Part shown: piece by piece, positions 26,900 through 34,411 of the stretch
Numbering within the stretch: the stretch's first letter is position 1
Layout of the letters: every line of letters begins with the position of its first letter
Assembly (NCBI GenBank): GCA_947258865.1
Contig: CAMYKC010000001.1
Coordinates: 1-34,599, forward strand
Direction of reading: 5' to 3'
Source: an uncultured Lysobacterales bacterium
Lineage (GTDB): Bacteria > Pseudomonadota > Gammaproteobacteria > Xanthomonadales > SZUA-36
DNA: 34,599 bases
The notes under the pieces: model-generated
The model's input: only the letters and a program-made list of their open reading frames with translations
What the model was told of the DNA's origin: nothing
Database searches by the model: none
Position numbers and translations under genes: made by a program

Positions 26900-27514
26900 T
26901 CATGTCTTCAGCAACAGGGCGAACAGCACCAGCCAAACCAGCAACAGGTAATGCCAGTAGGTCGCACACAAGGTGACGCTGTGTCGAATTCTTTCCCTTT
27001 TGTTTTCCTGTCTCATACTGAAACCCAGGCGGCCCAGGAACCACATGCCACCCACCAGGTGCAGGGCGTGCAGCCCGGTAAACAGGTAGAAAAAAGCAAT
27101 GGCCGGATTACCCCAGGCGTAGAATCCGGCTTCGACCAGCTGATTCCAGGCCACCAGCTGCCCGGCGATGAATAGCAGTGTCAGCAAGGCGCCGGCAAAC
27201 AGAGAATTTCGCATACTCACCATTGCTTTTCGCCGCGCTGCGTTACTGGCCATTTGCAGTGCAACGCTGGCCAGCACCAGCACACCCGTGTTGAGCCACA
27301 GGATGCCTGGGTCTGCGAGGATCTCCCAATCCGGGAAGCGGCTCCTGGTGTAATAGCTGATCATGAACAGCAGAAACATGCTGCTGATCACAGCCAGGAA
27401 CATGAACAAACCGGTCCGGCCGGCCGAGTGGGCGGCGATGTATTCGCCGTGCAGGCCTTCCATCTCCCCGGCATGCTCCCAGGGTTTGGCGGTGATTTTG
27501 CGCAGCAAGTTCAT
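26900..27514 (-). CDS. Cytochrome c oxidase subunit III-like protein, second oxidase (paralogue A)
   Basis: A 204-residue, five-helix protein with subunit III organisation but a more divergent sequence: RTGLFMFLAVISSMFLLFM, NTGVLVLASVALQMAS, GQLVAWNQLVEAGFYAW, YLFTGLHALHLVGGMWFLG (in place of the usual FHGMHV) and ATYWHYLLLVWLVLFALLL at the C-terminus (WHYLLLVW in place of WHFVDxxW). The soluble N-terminus is about 33 residues. Its ATG overlaps the subunit I stop by 4 bases (27511-27514), so it is translationally coupled to the catalytic subunit. Two separate, complete subunit III genes in one operon suggest both may join the complex; this is inferred from order only. Confidence 0.88.
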   Translation of the reverse strand: MNLLRKITAKPWEHAGEMEGLHGEYIAAHSAGRTGLFMFLAVISSMFLLFMISYYTRSRFPDWEILADPGILWLNTGVLVLASVALQMASNAARRKAMVSMRNSLFAGALLTLLFIAGQLVAWNQLVEAGFYAWGNPAIAFFYLFTGLHALHLVGGMWFLGRLGFSMRQENKRERIRHSVTLCATYWHYLLLVWLVLFALLLKT

Positions 27515-29292
27515 GAATGCTCGCCTTCACCGCCGTCGTAGCTTGAGCCTGGATCCGTGGGTACGTCTTCCGGCGCCATGGTTTGCGGAATGTAGTCCTG
27601 TGACGCACCCGGGACACTGAAGTCATAGGCCCAGCGGTAGACCACGGGCAAGTCCGGTCCCCAGTTGCCGTGAACCGGCGGCGTCTGCGGCGTTTGCCAT
27701 TCCAGGGTGGTCGCTTTCCAGGGGTTGCCGCCGGAAGGCTTACCCCGCGTGCGGCTCCAGAACAGGTTGAACAGGAAAATAAGCTGCACCGCGGCAACGA
27801 AAAATGCCGCGATGGAGATTCCGGCATTCATGGCCTGGGCCGAATCAGGAATAAAGGAGGTATCGCCCATGGCGTAGTAACGACGGGGTAAGCCCAGGAT
27901 GCCCAGGTAATGCATCGGCAGGTAGATCGCGTAGGTACCGAACAAGGTCAGCCAGAAGTGAATCCGCCCAAGCCGGTCATTCAACATGCGGCCGGTGATT
28001 TTGGGATACCAATGATAGATCGCGCCGAAAATGACCAGTATGGGCGATACACCCATGACCATGTGGAAGTGACCAATGACGAAATAAGTGTCTGAAAGCG
28101 GCATGTCAACCGCCACGTTGCCCAGAAACAGCCCGGTGATGCCACCGTTGATAAAGGTGAAAATAAAACCGATGACGAACAGCATGGGTACCGTCAAGTG
28201 GATGTCACCGCGCCATAACGTCAGCACCCAGTTATACACTTTGAGCGCGGTCGGAATGGCGATTATCAGGGTCGTGGTGGCAAAGAAGAAACCAAAATAC
28301 GGATTCATGCCGCTGACGTACATATGATGCGCCCAGACAATGAACGATATGATCCCGATAGCCAGTATGGCCCACACCATCATGCGGTAACCAAAGATGT
28401 TTTTGCGTGCATGCACGGCAACGAGGTCGGAAATCACGCCAAAGGCCGGCAAGGCGACAATGTAGACTTCCGGGTGTCCAAAGAACCAGAACAAGTGCTG
28501 GAACAGGATGGGGCTGCCGCCGCTGTGCTCGGAAACTTCGCCCATCGACAGTAGGGCGGGCATGAAGAAACTGGTGCCCAGCACACTGTCCAACAGCAGC
28601 ATGATTCCAGTCACGAGCAGCGCCGGAAAAGCCAGAAGGCCCAAAATGGTGGCAACGAAAATCCCCCACACAGACAAAGGCATTCGCATCAGTGTCATGC
28701 CGCGGCAGCGGGCCTGCAGCACAGTGGTCACGTAATTCAGGCCGCCCATGGTGAAGGCCACGATAAACAGAACCAGAGACAAAAGCATCAGTACAATGCC
28801 GCCATTGTTCCCGGGTGTTCCGGGCAAAATGACCTGCGGCGGGTACAGAGTCCAGCCGGCACCGGTTGGCCCTCCCGAGATAAAGAAACTGGCACACAAC
28901 ACTATTACCGAAAGCAGGTAAACCCAGTAACTGACCATGTTCATGAACGGGAAAACCATGTCCCGTGCACCGCACATCAGGGGGATCAGGTAGTTCCCAA
29001 ATCCACCCAGCAATAACGCTGTCAGCAGGTAGATCACCATGATCATGCCGTGCATGGTGATCGCCTGATAGTACTCATCGGGTGAGATGAACGAAAAAGT
29101 ATCCGGGAAGCCCAATTGCAGGCGCATGATCAGGCTGAGCCCCAGCGCGACCAGTCCGACAGCGATGGCCGTCAAGGAATACTGGATGGCAATGACTTTA
29201 TGGTCCTGGCTCCAGATGTACTTGGTGACAAAGGTTTGGGGATCATGCAGGTGTTGCTCATGATCCCGGTCTGCTAATGCAACATATGCCAT
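27511..29292 (-). CDS. Cytochrome c oxidase subunit I, second oxidase
   Basis: A 593-residue catalytic heme-copper subunit clearly distinct from the ctaD product at 15980. Ligand motifs are TMHGMIMVIYLL (heme a His), [15 protein letters not shown] (CuB His with the cross-linked Tyr), WAHHMYVSGM (CuB His pair) and FVIGHFHMVMG (heme a3/a His). D-pathway residues appear in CGARDMVFPFMN and the K-pathway lysine in PTALKVYNW, so this is an A1-type pumping oxidase. The N-terminus (MAYVALADRDHEQHLHDPQ) and the 50-residue C-terminal extension, rich in Pro and Gly, differ from ctaD. It lies 21 bases after subunit II and overlaps the next subunit III gene by 4 bases. Confidence 0.95.
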   Translation of the reverse strand: MAYVALADRDHEQHLHDPQTFVTKYIWSQDHKVIAIQYSLTAIAVGLVALGLSLIMRLQLGFPDTFSFISPDEYYQAITMHGMIMVIYLLTALLLGGFGNYLIPLMCGARDMVFPFMNMVSYWVYLLSVIVLCASFFISGGPTGAGWTLYPPQVILPGTPGNNGGIVLMLLSLVLFIVAFTMGGLNYVTTVLQARCRGMTLMRMPLSVWGIFVATILGLLAFPALLVTGIMLLLDSVLGTSFFMPALLSMGEVSEHSGGSPILFQHLFWFFGHPEVYIVALPAFGVISDLVAVHARKNIFGYRMMVWAILAIGIISFIVWAHHMYVSGMNPYFGFFFATTTLIIAIPTALKVYNWVLTLWRGDIHLTVPMLFVIGFIFTFINGGITGLFLGNVAVDMPLSDTYFVIGHFHMVMGVSPILVIFGAIYHWYPKITGRMLNDRLGRIHFWLTLFGTYAIYLPMHYLGILGLPRRYYAMGDTSFIPDSAQAMNAGISIAAFFVAAVQLIFLFNLFWSRTRGKPSGGNPWKATTLEWQTPQTPPVHGNWGPDLPVVYRWAYDFSVPGASQDYIPQTMAPEDVPTDPGSSYDGGEGEHS

Positions 29293-29313
29293 TAATTTAC
29301 TCTCCTGCCGCCG

Positions 29314-30666
29314 TCACAGCGTGTTGATATAGGCCACCACGTCCCTGATGGCCTGCTCGTCACGCAACATTCCCGAAATCAGGGTCATTTGTTTTCCGTA
29401 CAGGTCCTGCGGGTGCGCACCGCGAATTCCCTGCCTGTAATTTTCCAGTTGCCTGGCCAGGTACCAGTCATCGGCGCCCTTGAGGGCAGGCGCATTCTGC
29501 GACCAGATGCCCTGCCCGCCGGAACCGTGGCACGACAGGCAGGTGGTGTATATCTTCTCGCCCCTGGCTGTGTCGCCACTGATTGTCTTTCGTGATTCCG
29601 AGTCAGGCAGTGAAGCGATATAGGCCGCCACGTTTGCGATTGCGGCATCGTCTGCGAGGACGGCCGCCATAGGCGCCATCTGTGCGCCAAATGCATCACC
29701 CGGGTCGCCTCCCCTCAGGCCGTGCTTGAAATTCATGAGTTGGCGCTCCAGGTACCAGGGCTGCAATCCGGTCAGCTTGGGCGCATTGAGCATTTCATTG
29801 CCTTCGCCACTGGCGCCGTGGCAGGCACTGCATACAGCGTATGAAGCCTTTCCGGCTGCCAGGGTGGGAGTTGGCCGTGCCAACACTTCGGCAAACGTCG
29901 GGTAGCCGGCCAGCCAATCCTCGAATGCGGCTTTTTCTTCGACTACCACCACTCCCCGCATCGCGAAATGCGCAATGCCGCAAAGTTCTTCGCACATGAT
30001 GTCAAAGCGACCTGGGCGGGTTGGTTTTAGCCAGACATACGGAACCATGCCGGGGATCAGATCCATCTTCACCCGAAACTGTGGGACGGTGAAATTGTGC
30101 AGCACGTCCTTGGAACGGAGGACAAATTTGTAAGGCTGGTTGATGGTCAGATGTAACTCGGGATTGGTAATGAGGATGTCATCCTGGCCGGCCGGATCGT
30201 CCGGCTTCAGGCCCAGGGGATTGTCCACCGTCATCAGGCCGATGTCGACCTGGCCCAGAACTCCATCTTCACCGGGGAAGCGGAAACTCCAATGCCATTG
30301 CTGGCCGACCACTTCCACGACCGCGGCATCGTCGGGCACTTCGATGATTCGAGCCCAGACCCAGAGGCCCGGCGCCAGCATGGCGATGACTCCTACCGAT
30401 GTAACGATGGTCAGCCACCACTCCAGCTTTTTGCTTTCCGGCTCGTAGTGGGCCTTCTGTCCCTGGCGGTGACGATATCGGATGATCACCCAGATCAGGA
30501 AACCATTCAGGGCGATGAAGACAACTCCGGTCACCCAGAAAGTAATATCAACCGTGAGGTCGATTGATGCCCAATCAGCAGCAAGTGGCGTAAACCACCA
30601 GGGGCTCAGGAAGTGAAAAAGAACAGTGATGACGACCAGTACAAGAATTCCTACAGCTATTCCCAT
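29314..30666 (-). CDS. Cytochrome c oxidase subunit II with two tandem cytochrome c domains
   Basis: A 450-residue CuA subunit. Three hydrophobic stretches (about 2-20, 41-63, 84-105; the first may be a signal anchor) precede a cupredoxin domain with CuA ligands His190 and Cys225/Glu227/Cys229/His233/Met236 in CEELCGIAHFAM, and the aromatic patch GQQWHWSFRF. Two class I cytochrome c domains follow, with CSACH at 279-283 and CLSCH at 376-380. The two are similar along their length (PWYLERQLMNFKHGLRG and DWYLARQLENYRQGIRG), so they arose by internal duplication. Heme c and CuA mark it as a cytochrome c oxidase, not a quinol oxidase. It is first of the structural genes in the second oxidase operon. 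Confidence 0.93.
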   Translation of the reverse strand: MGIAVGILVLVVITVLFHFLSPWWFTPLAADWASIDLTVDITFWVTGVVFIALNGFLIWVIIRYRHRQGQKAHYEPESKKLEWWLTIVTSVGVIAMLAPGLWVWARIIEVPDDAAVVEVVGQQWHWSFRFPGEDGVLGQVDIGLMTVDNPLGLKPDDPAGQDDILITNPELHLTINQPYKFVLRSKDVLHNFTVPQFRVKMDLIPGMVPYVWLKPTRPGRFDIMCEELCGIAHFAMRGVVVVEEKAAFEDWLAGYPTFAEVLARPTPTLAAGKASYAVCSACHGASGEGNEMLNAPKLTGLQPWYLERQLMNFKHGLRGGDPGDAFGAQMAPMAAVLADDAAIANVAAYIASLPDSESRKTISGDTARGEKIYTTCLSCHGSGGQGIWSQNAPALKGADDWYLARQLENYRQGIRGAHPQDLYGKQMTLISGMLRDEQAIRDVVAYINTL

Positions 30667-30690
30667 TTTCGCTTTCCTATTCTTGTCTGA

Positions 30691-31257
30691 TTATTCGGGG
30701 ACCTGGTCTGATTGCTTTCTGCGTCTCCTTCGCTCAACCCGGGCAAAGGGATTGATGAAGTGCACATCGGTGGCGGCATGTCGCGATTCCGGGTGCCGGT
30801 CACGCATCATTTGCTTGACTTGTTCACCCATTCCCTTGCGGGCATAGATCAAAATGAGGTACTTGCCCGCTTCGATGTCATCGTGGAATCGCTTCAGTTT
30901 TTGGTTCTCGCTGTCCATGCCCGTGAGGCCGCCCACCCAGGCCCCGAATAAGGTGGCTACCGCGACCAGGAAAAAATAGGCGATAACCGGTACGTTTGGC
31001 CCAAAGGGCTTGAACAGCATCATTCCACCAGCAGCCAGCACACCAGCGATGAAGCCGATGTTCGCCCCGATAAAACCATTGCGAAGGAGATCCTTGGTTT
31101 CCAGCCAGTTACTCGAGTGGAGTTTTTCTTTCTTCAACCCGGCTTCGTCTTTCGAAATGACGTGAACGTGCCAGTCTTCGATTCCCACGTCGTGAAGATC
31201 GTCGGAAATCTGATGTGTACTCACCAGAGAGGGTGCGAGATAGTACATGCATTTCAT
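30691..31257 (-). CDS. Uncharacterised membrane protein at the head of the second oxidase operon
   Basis: A 188-residue protein. The N-terminal ~58 residues look like a small soluble domain (MKCMYYLAPSLVSTHQISDD, then GIEDWHVHVISKDEAGL). A glycine-rich helical hairpin follows (about residues 62-81 and 90-110, the second ending FGAWVGGLTGMD), and a cytoplasmic C-terminal part contains EAGKYLILIYARKG and a very basic RVERRRRRK near the end. Overall it resembles the DUF1269-like or stress-protein-like membrane proteins, but I do not claim a family. It ends 24 bases before the subunit II gene on the same strand, so it is likely co-transcribed and may be the first gene after the promoter in 31258-31428. 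Function unknown. Confidence 0.7.
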   Translation of the reverse strand: MKCMYYLAPSLVSTHQISDDLHDVGIEDWHVHVISKDEAGLKKEKLHSSNWLETKDLLRNGFIGANIGFIAGVLAAGGMMLFKPFGPNVPVIAYFFLVAVATLFGAWVGGLTGMDSENQKLKRFHDDIEAGKYLILIYARKGMGEQVKQMMRDRHPESRHAATDVHFINPFARVERRRRRKQSDQVPE

Positions 31258-31428
31258 GGCTGGATCCCGGGTAAATTATTACGAAATCTGAATGTTTTAT
31301 TTAGTACTTTTTCCCTTATTATTTAACGTTTTGTGCGAATGATAATCACTAAAATTTGTGGGAGTGTCTCATATTTGTATTATCTTTAAAAGTATGCTGA
31401 AGTTGGCTTCGACGTTGATGTTGGCCAG
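31258..31428 (-). promoter_or_regulatory. AT-rich intergenic region upstream of the second oxidase operon
   Basis: This 171-base, strikingly AT-rich gap lies between the cupredoxin gene and the 188-residue membrane protein gene, both on the minus strand. It is the most likely place for the promoter of the second oxidase operon. At 31340-31354 the plus strand reads TGATAATCACTAAAA, which matches one half of the Fur-type 7-1-7 inverted repeat perfectly (TGATAAT) and the other half at 4 of 7 positions. I found no convincing terminator hairpin for the upstream unit and no short gene. Confidence 0.45.
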
Positions 31429-32082
31429 TCATGATCTTTTCAACCACCAGAGCGACGTCACGAAACCGAAGATCAGGGCCAGTGACGCGAGCAGAAGAGT
31501 GGGGGCCGGCAAATAACTGAATCGGTAGAACTCATCGCTGACGCCAGGCACGCCCCAGAGGTCTCCGCTGCCCTCCCCGACCACCAACTGGCCCCTCATG
31601 CCTTTCTCCATGTGTTGGGCCATGTCACAGTGAATCAGGAAGGTTTGATCGTCACCGGGAACGATGAAAGTGCCTTTCATGCTGTGCCCACCCGCCGCCT
31701 CGATATGGAACATGCCCGCGGGGTAGAGATACTTCGGAAGACCATGAACCATCCACTGGTGGCGCACCTCGTCCTCGTTTACGAAGGTAATTTCAATGCG
31801 GCTGCAGGGTTCCACCCGGACTTCATGCTGGCTCATACCAAAAATTCTCCCGGGATGCTCACCTGCGTAAGCCCGGCCAGCCCGAATATTGAATTGATAG
31901 TCCCGGCTGACCTTGTCGCAGTCGCGCGGGAGTGTGGCGTGGTTTTCATTCATGACCACACCGGCAGGTATTACCTCCATTTGGTGATGACCATGCTCCG
32001 TGTGGTCGACAACTTCCTGGCCATTGATTGATACGGGCAAGATAAGCAACACGCCGGCAAACCAGCGAATACCCCTGGCCAT
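31429..32082 (-). CDS. Exported single-domain cupredoxin with C-terminal membrane anchor
   Basis: From ATG at 32082 the product is 217 residues: a signal peptide (about 1-21), a His/Met-rich segment (DHTEHGHHQMEVIPAG, about 26-41), two cysteines (55, 93) possibly in a disulfide, and a cupredoxin domain with type 1 copper ligands His108, Cys152, His157 and Met162 (RHQWMVHG and HCDMAQHMEKGM). A final helix (about 193-213) ends in LWWLKRS. It should sit on the periplasmic face of the membrane and carry electrons or copper. The frame stays open upstream to 32202, but that part overlaps the multicopper oxidase gene and would bury the signal peptide. It lies 23 bases after that gene. Not a recognised named protein. 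Confidence 0.8.
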   Translation of the reverse strand: MARGIRWFAGVLLILPVSINGQEVVDHTEHGHHQMEVIPAGVVMNENHATLPRDCDKVSRDYQFNIRAGRAYAGEHPGRIFGMSQHEVRVEPCSRIEITFVNEDEVRHQWMVHGLPKYLYPAGMFHIEAAGGHSMKGTFIVPGDDQTFLIHCDMAQHMEKGMRGQLVVGEGSGDLWGVPGVSDEFYRFSYLPAPTLLLASLALIFGFVTSLWWLKRS

Positions 32083-32105
32083 CGATAGCCACCGCGCCGG
32101 CACGA

Positions 32106-33782
32106 TCAACCGCGCCGAACCCGGCTTATTGGCGCGGACAATAGAACCGCCGCAATGACACCGGCTGCCAGCGCCAGGCCCAGGACGCGCAGTAACATCC
32201 ACCCATCGAAATCTGCGTCCGAAAACAGGCCAGGCGCATAGCTCTCCCAGACGGGGATCTCTTTGCGATAGTAGGCTTGCGTGAAATAGTTGTCCCAGGG
32301 GACGCCACGAGTCCGTGGCCAGCCTGTCTTGTCCAGAAATTGTGAATAAACAATGGCGCTGATATTGCCACCCGGGCCTATGCCGTCGTTGGTGACGCCA
32401 CTGTACTGATGGTCGTGGAACAGCCAGATACCCGGACCATAGGCGTGCTTGCCGTCATTGGTCAGATCGAGCGCCAGGTCTGCGCGCTGGGAGGTGGCCA
32501 GCCAGACCACGTCCTGCGGCGACAGTGTACTGTGCGGCAACTCGATGCCGTCGCGATGCGTGACCGTAAACTTGTGGCCGTGCGTGTGTAAAGCGATTCC
32601 TTTCGCCCCTCCGTTGACTACTCGCAGCCGAATACGTTCGTCTTTTTCTCCAACGACCAGCGATTCTCTGAATGTGTAGGGAAAAGACCGTCCGTTCAAT
32701 GTAAAGAAGTCCGAAGATGAATCGGTGATGTCGTATTCCCGGTGCATCGCGCGCGTGATGATGCGGGGATCGTTATGCTGCTGGATACGTTCGCTTAGTT
32801 CTTTATCGAGATCAAGATAATGCAGGTCGTATTCACGGTCGAATTCTTCGCGCAATGCCCGGGATGGCACGCGTACCAGGCCGGCGCCGATATTCATGGT
32901 CTGAAGCCAATTGTCAGGCCGGTTTTCCTCGATGATGAACAGGCCCTGCAATCCCATCATCACGTGTACGTGGGGCTGGACGTGGCAATGATAAAACATG
33001 GTTCCGCTTTGGCGCGGCTGTAGTTCGTAGGTGCGCGCGTTGCCGGGCATCACCGGCATTTCGCTGGTGATTGGCACGCCGTCATTGCCTTCACCATCTG
33101 CGTCCACAAAGCCATGGTCCGCACCGTGCAGATGCAGTGTATGCGGCATGTAATGACTGTTCTCCAGCGTGATGCGCACCCTGTCACCCTGCTCGATCCG
33201 GATGGCGGGAGATGGCAGCCGCAGCGATCGCCTTGCCTGGTTGGACTCGAAATTCTCAACCGCCATGCCGACGAACTTTGGAGCGAAGACCCACAAACCA
33301 GGCCGGATTCCCGGCGCGATATCGTAGCGGGTGACCGGACCGCGGGTTAGCGCGGACCCCCCGTTGAGCTCTGCTACTTCGAGCCGGATATGGATTTCGT
33401 CGGGATCGCCATCGCCGTCCAGGTCGCGGCCCTTTTCTACCGCATCGGCCGCCAGGCCACTTTTCATCAGGGTGTTTTGCGAGACATTATTGCTGCCGCG
33501 CACGAAGGCTGCGACCGCGAAAGGATTATCTGCTGTACAGGAAGCGGATTCGCTGATTTCCAGGCCTTCTATCGACTGTCGGTCTCGCCAGCCCTCCGGG
33601 TCCGGTGGACAAAAGGGTTCAGGCGCGGTGACTTGCGTGGCCAACGACTCAGGAAGTTCGCGGAATCCCGCGGCGCCGAACCACTCAGTCAGTTTTAACC
33701 TGAGGGTCATGGGGTACCACTGGGGCGGGTAGGACACAATGGCCAACAACAGGGCCAGGGCCAGCACCCAGCGCCGATTCAT
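32106..33782 (-). CDS. Membrane-anchored multicopper oxidase
   Basis: A 558-residue exported oxidase with an N-terminal helix (about 5-18) and a C-terminal membrane helix (about 529-551) ending in RVRRG. Copper motifs in order are HTLHLHG (214-220), FYHCHVQPHVHVMMG (263-277), LHTHGHKF (398-405) and FHDH (455-458). The eight histidines of a trinuclear centre can be supplied, while the type 1 copper cysteine (Cys266) is in the first copper domain and not in the last, unlike laccases and CueO. An acidic loop DLDGDGDPDE (120-129) looks like a calcium-binding loop. It overlaps the upstream unknown gene by 4 bases and precedes the cupredoxin. The substrate cannot be read from sequence; copper or another metal ion is possible. 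Confidence 0.88.
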   Translation of the reverse strand: MNRRWVLALALLLAIVSYPPQWYPMTLRLKLTEWFGAAGFRELPESLATQVTAPEPFCPPDPEGWRDRQSIEGLEISESASCTADNPFAVAAFVRGSNNVSQNTLMKSGLAADAVEKGRDLDGDGDPDEIHIRLEVAELNGGSALTRGPVTRYDIAPGIRPGLWVFAPKFVGMAVENFESNQARRSLRLPSPAIRIEQGDRVRITLENSHYMPHTLHLHGADHGFVDADGEGNDGVPITSEMPVMPGNARTYELQPRQSGTMFYHCHVQPHVHVMMGLQGLFIIEENRPDNWLQTMNIGAGLVRVPSRALREEFDREYDLHYLDLDKELSERIQQHNDPRIITRAMHREYDITDSSSDFFTLNGRSFPYTFRESLVVGEKDERIRLRVVNGGAKGIALHTHGHKFTVTHRDGIELPHSTLSPQDVVWLATSQRADLALDLTNDGKHAYGPGIWLFHDHQYSGVTNDGIGPGGNISAIVYSQFLDKTGWPRTRGVPWDNYFTQAYYRKEIPVWESYAPGLFSDADFDGWMLLRVLGLALAAGVIAAVLLSAPISRVRRG

Positions 33783-34411
33783 CGTGTCACTCCTTGTTTG
33801 GACGGTGCTGGCGACGTACTCCGGTATCGGCGCATGGCCAGGAATGCCACGCCGGCCAGCAACAACACCAGCGGAAGAAGATAGCTGCGCCCGGATGCAC
33901 CGACCTCGAATGGAAACACGGCAGTGTACGTTGTCTGCTTGCTTGGATGTCCGGCTGAAACGATCCCGAGGTAAACGCCTTTTTCCTTGAAATCATATTC
34001 AATCTTGAGAGACGCATCCGGGCGAATGATGGGCGGCTGGTAGAAAACCGTATGCCGCTCAATATCTTCAAGGGCCTCAACGTGCTTGAGCTTGACGAAA
34101 CGGCCCTGCCCGGTCACATCCCGGATTATGCGGAAATCCACCGGGACTTCCTTCAGGCTCTGATGCAGATAATCGAGAACGAAAATGGTTTCTCCAATGT
34201 TTGGCAGTTGCTCGCAGAATTGCTCGTTACCACTGGAGCCTGGTTGATACGCGGTGAAGTGCGCCGAGTAGAAATCGATCCAGATGATGCAAATATCATC
34301 CTCGATCACCAGCCCTCCGCCTGCCTGGACCCCGGCAACAGGGCACAGCAAAAAAATCGCGCTCGAACAAGTGCGCAACAGGTATTTGCTGAATTTCCGG
34401 ATTCGGGACAC
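33779..34411 (-). CDS. Uncharacterised exported protein with C-terminal membrane helix
   Basis: A 210-residue protein of no family I recognise. It has a signal peptide (basic start, hydrophobic core, cleavage near VQAGGG at about residue 30), a mature domain with two cysteines (41 and 66), aromatic-rich strands (IIWIDFYSAHFTAYQPG), FVLDYLHQSLKEVPVDFRII, and a late beta-rich part with GVYLGIVSAGHP and YTAVFPFEVG that could be an immunoglobulin-like sandwich. A C-terminal helix (about 176-193) ends in MRRYRS. GTG at 34411 is preceded by GAGG at 34416-34419. Its stop overlaps the multicopper oxidase start by 4 bases, so the two are coupled and probably work together. Function unknown. Confidence 0.75.
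   Translation of the reverse strand: MSRIRKFSKYLLRTCSSAIFLLCPVAGVQAGGGLVIEDDICIIWIDFYSAHFTAYQPGSSGNEQFCEQLPNIGETIFVLDYLHQSLKEVPVDFRIIRDVTGQGRFVKLKHVEALEDIERHTVFYQPPIIRPDASLKIEYDFKEKGVYLGIVSAGHPSKQTTYTAVFPFEVGASGRSYLLPLVLLLAGVAFLAMRRYRSTSPAPSKQGVTR

Noticed and set aside
29314-30666. The second oxidase as a bo3-type quinol oxidase
   Set aside because: Subunit II keeps all CuA ligands and carries two heme c sites, so cytochrome c or another one-electron carrier is the donor.
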